Positions 21,339-30,379 are shown, counted from the stretch's first letter. The stretch is 64,000 nt of DNA from Alphaproteobacteria bacterium casp-alpha6 (GCA_001510135.1 LFER01000042.1:62001-126000); one strand, 5' to 3'. The notes: generated by a model from the sequence alone, not told the origin. A program made the numbers and translations.

Positions 21339-22190
21339 CTAATTTTGGCACAGGCCACAGTAAAAACTCGACCGCCCTGACTGGACCATTCGTTTGATCT
21401 GTCCCCGACAGTTAGGGCGGTGGCAGGGTTCACCTTCGCGCCCATAAACATCAAAACTATGTTGAAAATAGCCAAGTTCTCCGTCGGTATGTTTGAAATC
21501 CCGCAAGGTTGATCCGCCCGCCGTTATGGCTGCGTTTAAAACATCTTTTATATGGGGTACGAGGGTTTCAAGTCTGGGCAAAGAAATTTTATTGGCAGTC
21601 TTTAGTGGTGATATTCCGGCACGAAACAGAGTTTCGCACACATAGATATTCCCCAAACCTGCAATGATTCTCTGATCTAACAGAACTGATTTGATAGGAG
21701 ATCTGCGTTGTTTTGCGGCCCGCGCAAATGTTTTGGCGTCAAAAAGATTGCCAAGAGGTTCTGGCCCAAGATGTGCCAACAGTTTGTTACTTTCCGCAGT
21801 AGTGGTATCAAAAAGGTTCATTGCTCCAAAGCGACGTGGATCGTTAAATGTGACCCGTGCCCCATTTGAAAAGTCCAAAATGACATGATCGTGTTTTTCC
21901 GGAGTGCTGTGCGCATGCGCATAACGACCAAGTGGATCCCCAGAAATCAAAATTCGACCAGACATCCCCAAGTGGATTAGCAGGGTTTCTTGGGACGATA
22001 GATCCGCCAAGATATATTTGGACCGACGTCGCAACTGCAAAATCGACTGCCCTGTCAGACGTTGCGCCATATTTTCAGGGAATGGCCAGCGCAAATCAGG
22101 ACGGTTCACGGTTGCTTTGGTGATTTTTTGACCCTCAATCACCGGCGCGAGTCCACGGAGGACTGTTTCGACTTCTGGAAGTTCTGGCAT
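21339..22190 (-). CDS. mutM: Formamidopyrimidine-DNA glycosylase
   Basis: A 283-residue base-excision repair enzyme removing 8-oxoguanine and formamidopyrimidines. The start at 22190 gives [13 protein letters not shown], with Pro as the catalytic N-terminal residue after Met removal; GGGGGA lies upstream. The C-terminal zinc finger reads CHRPNC then FYCGLCQ (C-x4-C and C-x2-C). The H2TH region [20 protein letters not shown] is intact. It is divergent from ubiE. Confidence 0.96.
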   Translation of the reverse strand: MPELPEVETVLRGLAPVIEGQKITKATVNRPDLRWPFPENMAQRLTGQSILQLRRRSKYILADLSSQETLLIHLGMSGRILISGDPLGRYAHAHSTPEKHDHVILDFSNGARVTFNDPRRFGAMNLFDTTTAESNKLLAHLGPEPLGNLFDAKTFARAAKQRRSPIKSVLLDQRIIAGLGNIYVCETLFRAGISPLKTANKISLPRLETLVPHIKDVLNAAITAGGSTLRDFKHTDGELGYFQHSFDVYGREGEPCHRPNCRGQIKRMVQSGRSSFYCGLCQN

Positions 22191-22365
22191 AAAATGTCCC
22201 CCGTTTGTGTCTGCGCGTCCGCTGATGATAGTCACGCCGTTATTTTCTATCACCTCGTTGGGTGGAACCCAAGATATGGAGTTTGATTGCAAGATTGCTT
22301 ATCTGCCGCATTGAATTTCTTAGGCTTGTCCGTATAAGCATCTGCATTGTAACGGGATCTTGCAT

Positions 22366-23118
22366 ATGGCTGATGATTTAGGAAACACAACACATTTCGG
22401 GTTCCAGACCGTTCCGGAATCGGAAAAAGCAGGCCGCGTTAAAGGCGTATTCGGCAGTGTTGCATCAAAATATGATGTGATGAATGACGTTATGTCTGGT
22501 GGCATTCATCGGATATGGAAAGACGCCATGATGGATTGGCTTGCACCACGGCGTGGTCAATGTCTGCTCGACGTGGCTGGTGGGACGGGAGATATTTCAT
22601 TTCGCTTTTTAAAGCGTGCAGGGATGGCGCATGCGACCGTTCTGGATTTGACCAGCGAAATGTTGGAAGAGGGCAAACTAAGGGCAGAGGCGGCGCAACT
22701 TGGGGATTCTCTGGATTGGGTGGTCGGAGATGCGATGGCTCTGCCGTTTACAGATAATAGTTTTGATGTTTACACCATCAGCTTTGGTATCCGAAACGTA
22801 ACGCGGCCTCAGGACGCGCTAAATGAGGCATTTCGCGTTCTAAAACCGGGTGGTCGATTGATGGTGCTTGAGTTTTCACAAATCCCTAATGACCTTCTCC
22901 AATGGGTTTATGACCGGTATTCTTTTAACGTGATCCCGACTATGGGAAAATTGATTGCCAACGATCGTGACAGCTATCAATACCTTGTGGAATCAATCCG
23001 TAATTTTCCTGATCAGGATACATTTTTGGACATGGTCCGCGCAGCCGGATTTGAAAATGCAAAATATCGCAATTTGACCATGGGTGTTGCCTGTCTACAT
23101 TCAGGCTGGAAAATCTAG
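22366..23118 (+). CDS. ubiE: Ubiquinone/menaquinone C-methyltransferase
   Basis: A 250-residue SAM-dependent methyltransferase acting on 2-polyprenyl-6-methoxybenzoquinol in ubiquinone synthesis. SAM motif I is [14 protein letters not shown] (about residue 65). The conserved [21 protein letters not shown] and C-terminal [14 protein letters not shown] identify UbiE. I use the ATG at 22366 (GGGAT about nine bases upstream) rather than the TTG two codons earlier. Its stop overlaps the ubiB start (TAGTG). Confidence 0.96.
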   Translation: MADDLGNTTHFGFQTVPESEKAGRVKGVFGSVASKYDVMNDVMSGGIHRIWKDAMMDWLAPRRGQCLLDVAGGTGDISFRFLKRAGMAHATVLDLTSEMLEEGKLRAEAAQLGDSLDWVVGDAMALPFTDNSFDVYTISFGIRNVTRPQDALNEAFRVLKPGGRLMVLEFSQIPNDLLQWVYDRYSFNVIPTMGKLIANDRDSYQYLVESIRNFPDQDTFLDMVRAAGFENAKYRNLTMGVACLHSGWKI

Positions 23119-24650
23119 TGCGTGGGCCGCATAATATCTGGCGTTTGATACGCACTGGGGCCACATTTGAGCGCACCGGCGCGATGGTGGCAGCGCTTGA
23201 CGCATTGGAAGCCCCACGAGCGCTACGTATTGTTGCGCGAATTTTGGGTGCGCCATTTTTCTGGCTCGGCCTAAAAGGTGACGCGAAGATGCCACCGATA
23301 CCGCGGGCGCTAACGGCGTTGGGACCGGCCTATATCAAATTTGGTCAGATATTATCGACACGACCAGATGTCGTGGGGGACGAGATTGCCCAACAATTGC
23401 GCGTGCTTCAGGATCGACTGCCGCCGTTCCCTGTTAGTATTGCGAAAAAGACTTTTCTTGATGAAACCGGAATCAATCCGGATGAGGTTTTTTCTGAATT
23501 TAGCGAACCCGTTGCGGCCGCTTCTATTGCTCAAGTTCACAAAGCAAAAATGGCCTCGAATGGTAAAACGGTCGCAGTGAAAATTCTGCGACCCAAAATA
23601 GAAAGGGCCTTTCAAAAGGATATTGATGCATTTTATTTTGCGGCAGGAATGATTGAGTTTCTCTCTCCTGGTTCACGCAGATTGCGGCCAACTGATGTCA
23701 TCGCGCATTTTGAAGGTGTTGTTCTTGGAGAATTAGACCTGCGCCTTGAAACAGCAGCGGCGAGTGAATTTGCAGCCAATACACAAGCGGATAAAGGCTT
23801 TGTGTTGCCAAGCCTTGAATGGCCACTATCTTCGCGCCGCGTCATGACCATGGGATGGGCTGAGGGCGTGCCTATGGGGGACAATGACGCATTGGATGCG
23901 GCTGGTCATGATCGTTCAAAGCTTGGGGAGAGGGTTTTGCAATTGTTCCTTCAGCACGCTCTGCGGGATGGGTATTTTCATGCGGATATGCATCAAGGAA
24001 ATCTAAAGGTTGCCCTCAACGGAGATATAATTGCACTTGATTTTGGCATCATGGGCCATATCGATGAATACACTCGGCGTGTTTATGCAGAAATTCTCTT
24101 TGGATTTATTAGCCGTGATTACCGTCGGGTTGCTGAAGTGCATTTTGAAGCCGGTTATGTGCCAGCAGATCGTGATGTCGATGAATTTGCGCGCGCCTTG
24201 CGTGCCGTCGGCGAACCCATTTTCGGTATGGATGCAACGAAAATTTCCATGGGAAAACTGTTGTCATATTTGTTTGAGGTCACTGAACGCTTTGGGATGG
24301 AAACGCGCACCGAATTGATTTTACTGCAACGGACGATGGTGGTGGTCGAAGGCGTATCCCGTTCTTTGAACCCGCAGATCAATATTTGGAAAGTCGCTGA
24401 GCCTGTCGTTGAAGCCTACATACGCAAAAGCATAGGACCCCGCGCCGCTTTGAGAGATTTTGCAAAAACCGCCCGCGTTTTGGCCCGGTTTGGACCTAGG
24501 CTGCCGGATCTTGTTGAGGCGATGTTGATTAAACAAGCGATGCCAGAACCGCAGAAAGTGAAAAGGAAAAACTGGCTTTTACCTATTGGTTTTCTTTTGG
24601 CGCTTCTGTTTTGTGGAGCGCTTGCAGGGTTGGTTTTTGACGTGCTTTGA
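23118..24650 (+). CDS. ubiB: Ubiquinone biosynthesis ATPase/kinase-like protein UbiB
   Basis: A 510-residue atypical kinase-like protein assisting ubiquinone synthesis at the membrane. The KxGQ motif (AYIKFGQILSTRPD) marks the UbiB/ADCK family; PVAAASIAQVHKAKM is the alanine-rich loop that replaces the glycine-rich loop; HADMHQGNLKV and ALDFGIMGHI are the catalytic and metal loops. The last 30 residues are a hydrophobic membrane anchor. It starts with GTG, overlapping the ubiE stop by one base, so translation is probably coupled. Confidence 0.95.
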   Translation: MRGPHNIWRLIRTGATFERTGAMVAALDALEAPRALRIVARILGAPFFWLGLKGDAKMPPIPRALTALGPAYIKFGQILSTRPDVVGDEIAQQLRVLQDRLPPFPVSIAKKTFLDETGINPDEVFSEFSEPVAAASIAQVHKAKMASNGKTVAVKILRPKIERAFQKDIDAFYFAAGMIEFLSPGSRRLRPTDVIAHFEGVVLGELDLRLETAAASEFAANTQADKGFVLPSLEWPLSSRRVMTMGWAEGVPMGDNDALDAAGHDRSKLGERVLQLFLQHALRDGYFHADMHQGNLKVALNGDIIALDFGIMGHIDEYTRRVYAEILFGFISRDYRRVAEVHFEAGYVPADRDVDEFARALRAVGEPIFGMDATKISMGKLLSYLFEVTERFGMETRTELILLQRTMVVVEGVSRSLNPQINIWKVAEPVVEAYIRKSIGPRAALRDFAKTARVLARFGPRLPDLVEAMLIKQAMPEPQKVKRKNWLLPIGFLLALLFCGALAGLVFDVL

Positions 24651-24694
24651 TTTGACTGCGGTCTGTTTGAAAACCTGAAAATAGCTTTGTAGAG

Positions 24695-24760
24695 CTATCC
24701 TTTTATGGCTTCGACTTTGTCACGCGCGTTTGACGCCACGTTTTTGACGATATCTGTCAT
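24695..24760 (-). CDS. Possible 21-residue small protein
   Basis: A very short frame (MTDIVKNVASNARDKVEAIK plus one residue) preceded by AGGTGGTGA at a good distance from its ATG. The predicted peptide is an amphipathic, lysine-rich helix. A weak 6 bp inverted repeat (ATAGCT/AGCTAT, 24681-24698) overlaps the stop. It lies in the 204 bp gap between ubiB and gshA, on the gshA strand. It may be real, but so short a frame with a ribosome binding site can arise by chance. Confidence 0.25.
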   Translation of the reverse strand: MTDIVKNVASNARDKVEAIKG

Positions 24761-24854
24761 TGTTTCACCACCTATTTCACCCAAGGGCAAAGGTAGTCGC
24801 TAAATTATTTTCAAAGGGTTAACGTTTAAAATCGTCAAGACTTTATTAATGGAA

Positions 24855-26225
24855 CTAATAGCTAAACTCTTCAAAGATGCGATGCGGGTCTTGCCCCCAT
24901 GGTCCATTATATAGATCAAGCAATTCGTCTGCGGGTGTCTTACCTGTTTCAAGACTATCTTTCAGCGCATCCAGAAAATGTGTTTCATCGGGGATAAGCC
25001 CCTGTGCGCCTTTTATCGCACGCTGTTTCAAACCGTAATCTGAAATTGAAACCAGTTCTTTTGCCAAATCCAGCATTTTCTGGCCATTTACCACCGCATC
25101 AAATCCGCTGACAGAGGCGGCCACGCGCCATGCTTCACGGGTTTCCGCATCCCATTTTTTGGCCAGATCCCAGGCGGCATCAAGCGCGCTTTGATCATAA
25201 CAAATTCCTACCCAAAAGGCGGGCAAAGCGCAGAGACGCCGCCATTGTCCCCCGTCAGCGCCGCGCATTTCGATGAACTTTTTGATCCGCGCCTCGGGAA
25301 AAATAGTCGTAAGGTGATCTGCCCAGTCGCTCAGCGTCGGAGTTTCGCCAGGAAGAGCGGGCAATTCACCTTTGAGAAAATCGCGAAATGATTGCCCTAG
25401 GGCGTTGATGTATTTTCCGTCCCGATAAACAAAGTACATCGGTACGTCGAGCGCATAATCAACCCAAGCTTCAAATCCAAATCCATCCTCAAATACAAAA
25501 GGAAGCATGCCTGTGCGATCTGCATCCAAATCCCGCCAGACACGGCTGCGCCAGCTTTTGTGTCCGTTGACCTTGCCATCAAAAAACGGGGAATTGGCAA
25601 AAAGCGCAACCGCGACAGGTTGGAGTGCTAAGGCCACGCGCATTTTTTGCACCATATCCGGTTCGGAGGAGAAATCCAAATTAACCTGAACCGTCGACGT
25701 GCGATACATCATGTATTTGCCCATGGTTCCGACGCGATCCATGTAATCGGTCATCAATTTATAACGACCTTTGGGCATCATAGGCATGTCGTCATGGCTC
25801 CAAGTGGGTGCTGCGCCAAGACCGATAAAGCCGACGTTCAATTCGTCTGCAATGCTTTTGACCTCTTTGAGATGCGCGTTTACCTCATCACAGGTTTCAT
25901 GAATATTTGAAAGCGTCGCACCTGACAGTTCCAATTGTCCGCCTGGTTCCAACGATACGTTCGCACCGTCCTTTTCAAGTCCAATGAGATTTCCGTTTTC
26001 TTCGATTGCCGTCCAACCAAAGCGATCTCTCAAACCTTCCAAAACGGCAAGGATTGATCGTTCACCGCGGTAGGGAAGGGGGGTAAGAGTGTCTTTACAG
26101 TAGCCGAATTTTTCATGTTCCGTGCCAATGCGCCAGTCGCTTTTTGGCTTGCAGCCGGAGGCGAGATATTCAACCATTTGCTCATGATGCTCAATCGGCC
26201 CGCCACCGGACTGTGGAATAGACAT
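24855..26225 (-). CDS. gshA: Glutamate-cysteine ligase (plant/alphaproteobacterial type)
   Basis: A 456-residue enzyme making gamma-glutamylcysteine, the first step of glutathione synthesis. The start SIPQSGGGPIEHHEQMVEYL, the RIGTEHEKFGY motif near residue 36, NGNLIGLEKDGANVSLEPGGQ near residue 100 and MMYRTSTVQVNLDFSSEPDM near residue 197 are typical of the plant-type GCL used by alphaproteobacteria, not the E. coli enzyme. Length is normal. It is the downstream neighbour of the rsmE unit on the same strand, 55 bp away. Confidence 0.95.
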   Translation of the reverse strand: MSIPQSGGGPIEHHEQMVEYLASGCKPKSDWRIGTEHEKFGYCKDTLTPLPYRGERSILAVLEGLRDRFGWTAIEENGNLIGLEKDGANVSLEPGGQLELSGATLSNIHETCDEVNAHLKEVKSIADELNVGFIGLGAAPTWSHDDMPMMPKGRYKLMTDYMDRVGTMGKYMMYRTSTVQVNLDFSSEPDMVQKMRVALALQPVAVALFANSPFFDGKVNGHKSWRSRVWRDLDADRTGMLPFVFEDGFGFEAWVDYALDVPMYFVYRDGKYINALGQSFRDFLKGELPALPGETPTLSDWADHLTTIFPEARIKKFIEMRGADGGQWRRLCALPAFWVGICYDQSALDAAWDLAKKWDAETREAWRVAASVSGFDAVVNGQKMLDLAKELVSISDYGLKQRAIKGAQGLIPDETHFLDALKDSLETGKTPADELLDLYNGPWGQDPHRIFEEFSY

Positions 26226-26280
26226 TAAGAAAACTCCTTCATCTCAACAGGTGCAGCTTTGAATGGGTTTTTTTACTATG

Positions 26281-26802
26281 TCAATGCAGGTATTTTTGGT
26301 CATGGCCATAATCATCTCGGCGCCAGATAATGCTGCTTTGTGTTGCTTTCTGTGCCAATTGGCGAAGCATGGGTTCGAGGGGAAAGCCAGTTATTTCAGC
26401 AAAAGCATCAAATAAATGTTCTGCCCCTCTTGCTGAAACTGGAATAATAAGCGCGTCTTGTCCATTTTGATCTAAACGCCAGCATTTTATGCCCTCATGC
26501 GTGATCAGAGTGACACCCGTGATATCTGACACTGCAATGGCACCTCCCTCGATTGGGCCAAAATAGGTGATTTGACCTTCTACAAAGCCGACCACCCCTA
26601 CGCCTTTTTCAGAATGGCGAAACCGTCCCCTTTGCTGCCCGATAAATATAAGCATTAAGCCAAGCACGACAAAGCCCCCACCCATCCATTTTAAAAGTCC
26701 GAAACTCTGGATAAACCAGAAAAGTCCCAGAAAAGAGAATAAAATCCCAATCCCAAGCTCTCGCCAGCGCCAGAGGGTTTCTTTGGCCTCTTGACGTATC
26801 AA
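26281..26802 (-). CDS. Small membrane protein of unknown function, overlapping rsmE
   Basis: A 173-residue protein with two adjacent hydrophobic helices (GIGILFSFLGLFWFIQSFGL and GGGFVVLGLMLIFIG, residues about 17-52). A soluble domain follows (GVGVVGFVEGQITYFGPIEGG through ITGFPLEPMLRQLAQKAT) that looks PH- or photosystem-assembly-like but is not recognised with confidence. I set the start at the TTG (26802), whose TTGA overlaps the rsmE stop TGA and has CGGGGA upstream. The longer frame would duplicate 57 codons antiparallel to no known domain. Likely cotranslated with rsmE. Confidence 0.7.
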   Translation of the reverse strand: MIRQEAKETLWRWRELGIGILFSFLGLFWFIQSFGLLKWMGGGFVVLGLMLIFIGQQRGRFRHSEKGVGVVGFVEGQITYFGPIEGGAIAVSDITGVTLITHEGIKCWRLDQNGQDALIIPVSARGAEHLFDAFAEITGFPLEPMLRQLAQKATQSSIIWRRDDYGHDQKYLH

Positions 26803-27521
26803 GACCAATCCCCGAGCCGTGATTGCCAAAGCGTCAATGCAGAGACTGCTGCCGTATCTGCCCGCAAGATTCTTGGACCGAGACTTACAGAATGGCTGTT
26901 TTTCATTTCTGCAATATATTTGCGTTCTTTTGGGGAAAATCCGCCTTCGGGCCCAATCAGGATTGCCCATTTACCAAAAGGGAGTGTGCTGAGATCCATG
27001 GTTTGTCCCGCCGTCGTTTCATCACAAAATAAAAGAAACCGATCCTCTGGCCAGTTAGAAAGCAGTTTGTCGAGGCGCGTAAGTTCGCATACCTCAGGCA
27101 CAAAGGTACCACCACATTGTTCTGCGGCTTCAATGGCATGGGCCTGCAAACGATCCTGCCGTATGCGTTCGGAATTGGTGAATTCGGTTTGCACAGGCAA
27201 AATTTTAGCGGCGCCAAGCTCAGTCGCTTTTTCGACGATAAAATCTGTGCGCGCCTTTTTGATCGGTGCAAAAAGCAACCAAAGATCAGGCGGAGACAGC
27301 TGAGGGCCTGTTTGTTCAAGGCAAACAAGTTTGCCTGTCTTTTTTTGTGCCTCTTCGATGACAGTGCGCCATTCGCCGTTGTATCCGTTAAAGAGTGTTA
27401 TATGATCGCCTTCAGCGTGTCGCATGACACCAAACACGTAATGTGCCTGCTCACGCGTGAGAGGAACGGATTGTCCGTCCTTTAAAGCGTGATCTACAAA
27501 GAGGCGAATTTTTGTTTTCAT
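26799..27521 (-). CDS. rsmE: 16S rRNA m3U1498 methyltransferase
   Basis: A 240-residue SPOUT-family enzyme methylating U1498 of 16S rRNA. The N-terminal PUA-like domain (IRLFVDHALKDGQSVPLTREQAHYV) and the knot motifs IGPEGGFSPKE and LGPRILRADTAAVSALTLWQ are diagnostic. The ATG at 27521 fits the family; the longer frame from 27572 runs antisense through the ubiA start. Only 12 bp separate this ATG from the divergent ubiA ATG. Confidence 0.95.
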   Translation of the reverse strand: MKTKIRLFVDHALKDGQSVPLTREQAHYVFGVMRHAEGDHITLFNGYNGEWRTVIEEAQKKTGKLVCLEQTGPQLSPPDLWLLFAPIKKARTDFIVEKATELGAAKILPVQTEFTNSERIRQDRLQAHAIEAAEQCGGTFVPEVCELTRLDKLLSNWPEDRFLLFCDETTAGQTMDLSTLPFGKWAILIGPEGGFSPKERKYIAEMKNSHSVSLGPRILRADTAAVSALTLWQSRLGDWS

Positions 27522-27533
27522 GGATACTATAAT

Positions 27534-28490
27534 ATGACCGCGGAGAGCAGAACGGAAGAGGCGAGGGGCCAAGTTTCAGATGCTGTAAAGGGTAATTGGG
27601 TCGATCGACTGGCTCCTTCATGGTCGCGGCCTTATCTGCGGCTTTCCCGAGCGGATAGACCCATTGGAACTTGGCTTTTGTTATTGCCATGTTGGTGGGG
27701 ATTGCTTCTTGGCATTTTGACTGATGGTCGCCCCGTTATGGGTGATATCTGGATTTTTATTGGCTGCGGTATTGGAGCGTTTTTGATGCGGGGTGCGGGA
27801 TGTACGTGGAACGATATTACAGACCGTGACATTGATGGTTCAGTAGAGCGCACGAAATCACGCCCGATTCCTTCTGGTCAAGTTAGCCTTCACCAGGCGG
27901 TGATCTGGATGTTGTTGCAGGCATTTTTGGCCTCGCTGATCCTTTTCACGTTTCACAAGGTCGCGATATATTTGGGAATTTTAGCGTTGCTGCCCGTAGC
28001 AATTTATCCATTTGCAAAACGGTTCACATGGTGGCCGCAAGTCTTTTTGGGGATTGCATTCAACTGGGGTATTCTTCTGGCGTTTGCCGCGCATACCGGC
28101 ACAGTGACCATTGCAACGATGATTATGTATATTGCAGCAATTTTCTGGACCCTCTTTTATGATACAATCTATGCCCATCAGGACAGAGAGGATGATGCGC
28201 TTATAGGAGTGAAATCGACCGCCCGCCTTTTTGGTGTCAAAACAGTACAGTGGCTTTGGCTCTTTATCGCACTCTTTGGCGTTTTAACGATTTTTTCGCT
28301 AGTGTTGAGCACCCAAGGCACGTCTTTGTTGGCTGCTCTTTTGGGCGTCTGCGCCTTTGAAGCACATCTGATTTGGCAAATTAGCCGGTTTGATGCCGAT
28401 GACCAAGGTGGATTGCTGCGTCTTTTTCGATCTAATAGAGATGCGGGTCTTATCGTCGTTGTTTTTCTGGGTTGTGCGGCCTTCCTATAA
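27534..28490 (+). CDS. ubiA: 4-hydroxybenzoate polyprenyltransferase
   Basis: A 318-residue membrane enzyme attaching the polyprenyl tail to 4-hydroxybenzoate, the committed step of ubiquinone synthesis. The first Asp-rich motif is NDITDRDIDGSVERTKSRPIPSG (residues about 95-117) and the second is YDTIYAHQDREDDALIGVKSTA (about 210-230). Eight or nine hydrophobic spans are visible. The ATG at 27534 gives an N-terminus of normal length. It joins ubiE and ubiB as the third ubiquinone gene in this region, though not in one operon. Confidence 0.95.
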   Translation: MTAESRTEEARGQVSDAVKGNWVDRLAPSWSRPYLRLSRADRPIGTWLLLLPCWWGLLLGILTDGRPVMGDIWIFIGCGIGAFLMRGAGCTWNDITDRDIDGSVERTKSRPIPSGQVSLHQAVIWMLLQAFLASLILFTFHKVAIYLGILALLPVAIYPFAKRFTWWPQVFLGIAFNWGILLAFAAHTGTVTIATMIMYIAAIFWTLFYDTIYAHQDREDDALIGVKSTARLFGVKTVQWLWLFIALFGVLTIFSLVLSTQGTSLLAALLGVCAFEAHLIWQISRFDADDQGGLLRLFRSNRDAGLIVVVFLGCAAFL

Positions 28491-28653
28491 CCCGCAAATT
28501 CGTGAGAAATTAATTCAAATTCACGCATAATTCACGCCCGACGCAAGTCGCGGTGCGCTATTCATTGAGTGTTGATCCGAAAAACTTTTCTAGGTTGCTC
28601 GGTGAACAGCGGGAAAAGTTACATAGGGAGAACCTTTTTATAAATAACTTTTT

Positions 28654-28680
28654 ACGTCCAACGGCCCCTTTGTTGGACGT
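28654..28680. terminator. Hairpin downstream of ubiA
   Basis: ACGTCCAAC (28654-28662) and GTTGGACGT (28672-28680) form a perfect 9 bp stem with a 9-base pyrimidine-rich loop. On the plus strand a TTTT run follows only 11 bases later; there is no immediate U tract on either strand. Transcription end point or RNA structure, not decided. Confidence 0.4.
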
Positions 28681-28892
28681 TGCGATCAAATTTTAGGATC
28701 CATATTTTGACGAAACTGAGCAATGAAAAGGAGGAAGATTTTCAGTTTGTGTCACAAAATTTATTCAGCCTGACACCCTTACCCACATACCAGACCACAT
28801 CTGTCGGCTAATAAATAATTTTAAATTGTCTAAGGGTCATCCAGGGCTTTGTTCCAGAAACCCCTTTATTCCAAAGCTTTTCCAGGCTTTCG

Positions 28893-28921
28893 CCCCTGCA
28901 AATTCTCCCAGTTTGCAGGGG
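28893..28921. terminator. Hairpin downstream of moaE
   Basis: CCCCTGCAAA (28893-28902) and TTTGCAGGGG (28912-28921) form a perfect 10 bp stem with loop TTCTCCCAG. It lies 54 bp beyond the moaE stop, so it probably ends the P450-pgsA-moaD-moaE transcript or serves both directions. No strong U run follows on the minus strand. Confidence 0.45.
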
Positions 28922-28974
28922 TTCACATTTGAAATCACAAGAGTTTTTCAATGATTTGTGCGGTTGGCGGAAAT

Positions 28975-29418
28975 TTACCAACGGTTCAGGGCCTCTTCGT
29001 CCTCGTTTTTGGCATCAACCCAATTAGCGTCGTTCTGCGTCACTTCTTTTTTCCAGAAAGGGGCCCGGGATTTCAGGTAATCCATCAAAAATTCAGCCGC
29101 TTCAAAGGCATCTACGCGGTGGGGCGCTGATGTTGCAACCATCATGATCGGCTCACCGACATGCAGGTGACCATAACGATGAATCACACAGGCATCCCCA
29201 AGCGACCAGCGACTGACCGCCTCCTTCACGATCTCCCCGATCGCCTTTTCTGTCATACCGGGATAATGTTCGATTTCCATGTAGCGCATTGGATTGTCCG
29301 CCAGATCTCTGACGATGCCAGAAAATGTCACAATTGCGCCCATACCATTTTGCGCCGCAATGAAGGCGTTGGTTTCTGCGCCCATATCAAACTGTTCTGC
29401 CTGGACGGAAATTTTCAT
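28975..29418 (-). CDS. moaE: Molybdopterin synthase catalytic subunit
   Basis: A 147-residue subunit that transfers sulfur from thiocarboxylated MoaD to precursor Z to make molybdopterin. Conserved parts are GAIVTFSGIVRDL (about residue 28), MEIEHYPGMTEKAI, RYGHLHVGEPIMMVATSAPHR, and the active-site segment SRAPFWKKEV near residue 117. It starts one base after the moaD stop, so the pair is translated together and forms the MoaD2-MoaE2 complex. Confidence 0.96.
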   Translation of the reverse strand: MKISVQAEQFDMGAETNAFIAAQNGMGAIVTFSGIVRDLADNPMRYMEIEHYPGMTEKAIGEIVKEAVSRWSLGDACVIHRYGHLHVGEPIMMVATSAPHRVDAFEAAEFLMDYLKSRAPFWKKEVTQNDANWVDAKNEDEEALNRW

Positions 29419-29419
29419 C

Positions 29420-29668
29420 CTAGCCCCCCGTCATCGGTGGGAAAAATGCAACCTCTTTGGCATCCGCGAGAGGGCAATCAAAATCAGTCAATGTTTGATC
29501 GACAGCAACCCTTAACGCGCTTAGGTCTGAAAAGGCCATGTTGTAGCGTGGTTCCTTGCAGCGTAGTTCTTCAATAAGTTCTGAAACGGTCGCAGCCTCT
29601 GTTTCTATGGACTCAGAGGCTTCTCCAATTCTTTCTCTTACCCATGCGAAATACATAACTTTGATCAT
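29420..29668 (-). CDS. moaD: Molybdopterin synthase sulfur-carrier subunit
   Basis: An 82-residue ubiquitin-fold sulfur carrier ending in the essential Gly-Gly (FFPPMTGG), whose C-terminus becomes a thiocarboxylate. The start at 29668 (MIKVMYFAWVRERIG) overlaps the pgsA stop in an ATGA arrangement; the longer frame is antisense-like filler. Partner of MoaE directly downstream. Confidence 0.95.
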   Translation of the reverse strand: MIKVMYFAWVRERIGEASESIETEAATVSELIEELRCKEPRYNMAFSDLSALRVAVDQTLTDFDCPLADAKEVAFFPPMTGG

Positions 29669-30309
29669 GTCTTTTCCTTCAAAAGCGGGAGCGCCTTTTG
29701 AAAATAATCCCAACCCGTCACAAGCGTTAACAGGGCAGCACCCCAAAGAAGCCATAAGCCCAGATGTCCGGACCAAATCATGCCAAGCAGTGCCCACGAA
29801 AGCTCTGCTTCTTCAATGGTCCGGCCAGTCGCTTCCAATTCGACCAGCGACAGCTTGAAATGATGTTCAAAGATGCCTTGGGAAAACAAAGTTGCTATGG
29901 CAATCATTTGTGCGGTGGTTTTCCATTTGGCCAGCAATGTAACCTGTAAAGCCTGAGCTTCTTTGCCAAGGTATTCGCGCAAACCAGAAACGAATACTTC
30001 GCGAAAAATGATCAATGTTGCGGGCAGAACGAGCCACGGCGACATGCTGGAATATCCGACTATGATCAAAAGTGCGATAACGACCATTGCTTTGTCCGCG
30101 ATGGGATCAAGCATCGTGCCGAATTTGGTTTCCTGTTTCAAGGTACGGGCAAGAAATCCGTCAAACCAGTCAGTGATCGCAGCGCTGACAAAAAGGATCA
30201 GGGCAAACCAATCTGCGTGCAGACGGTTAAAATATAAAAACATAATGGCAACACCGGGTGCCGCCAAAAGGCGCACGATGGTCAGGATATTAGGGATCGT
30301 CCAAATCAT
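29665..30309 (-). CDS. pgsA: CDP-diacylglycerol-glycerol-3-phosphate 3-phosphatidyltransferase
   Basis: A 214-residue membrane enzyme making phosphatidylglycerol phosphate. The CDP-alcohol phosphotransferase signature is complete: D-G-x2-A-R-x8-G-x3-D-x3-D in DGFLARTLKQETKFGTMLDP followed by IAD. The chosen ATG gives MIWTIPNILTIVRLLAAPGV, the usual start. Four to six hydrophobic spans. In many proteobacteria uvrC precedes pgsA; here a P450 gene does, 70 bp away on the same strand. Confidence 0.95.
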   Translation of the reverse strand: MIWTIPNILTIVRLLAAPGVAIMFLYFNRLHADWFALILFVSAAITDWFDGFLARTLKQETKFGTMLDPIADKAMVVIALLIIVGYSSMSPWLVLPATLIIFREVFVSGLREYLGKEAQALQVTLLAKWKTTAQMIAIATLFSQGIFEHHFKLSLVELEATGRTIEEAELSWALLGMIWSGHLGLWLLWGAALLTLVTGWDYFQKALPLLKEKT

Positions 30310-30379
30310 GGTTTGAGGTGTAATCTCATTCTCAGCGATGTCAAAGACAAAGCGGTAGGCGGGCGAAACTCTGCAGGTT

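Larger units (their letters stand above)
28491..28974. other. 484 bp intergenic region with two strong hairpins
   Basis: No convincing gene. It holds two long perfect stems (28654-28680 and 28893-28921, listed separately), several T runs and a TTG-initiated frame of 34 codons (28707-28811) without a placed ribosome binding site. Both flanking genes (ubiA, plus; moaE, minus) end here, so two terminators are expected; a small RNA is also possible. Confidence 0.4.

Noticed and set aside
28707-28811. TTG-initiated 34-codon frame between ubiA and moaE
   Set aside because: No ribosome binding site at the right distance; the AGGAGG nearby lies inside the frame.
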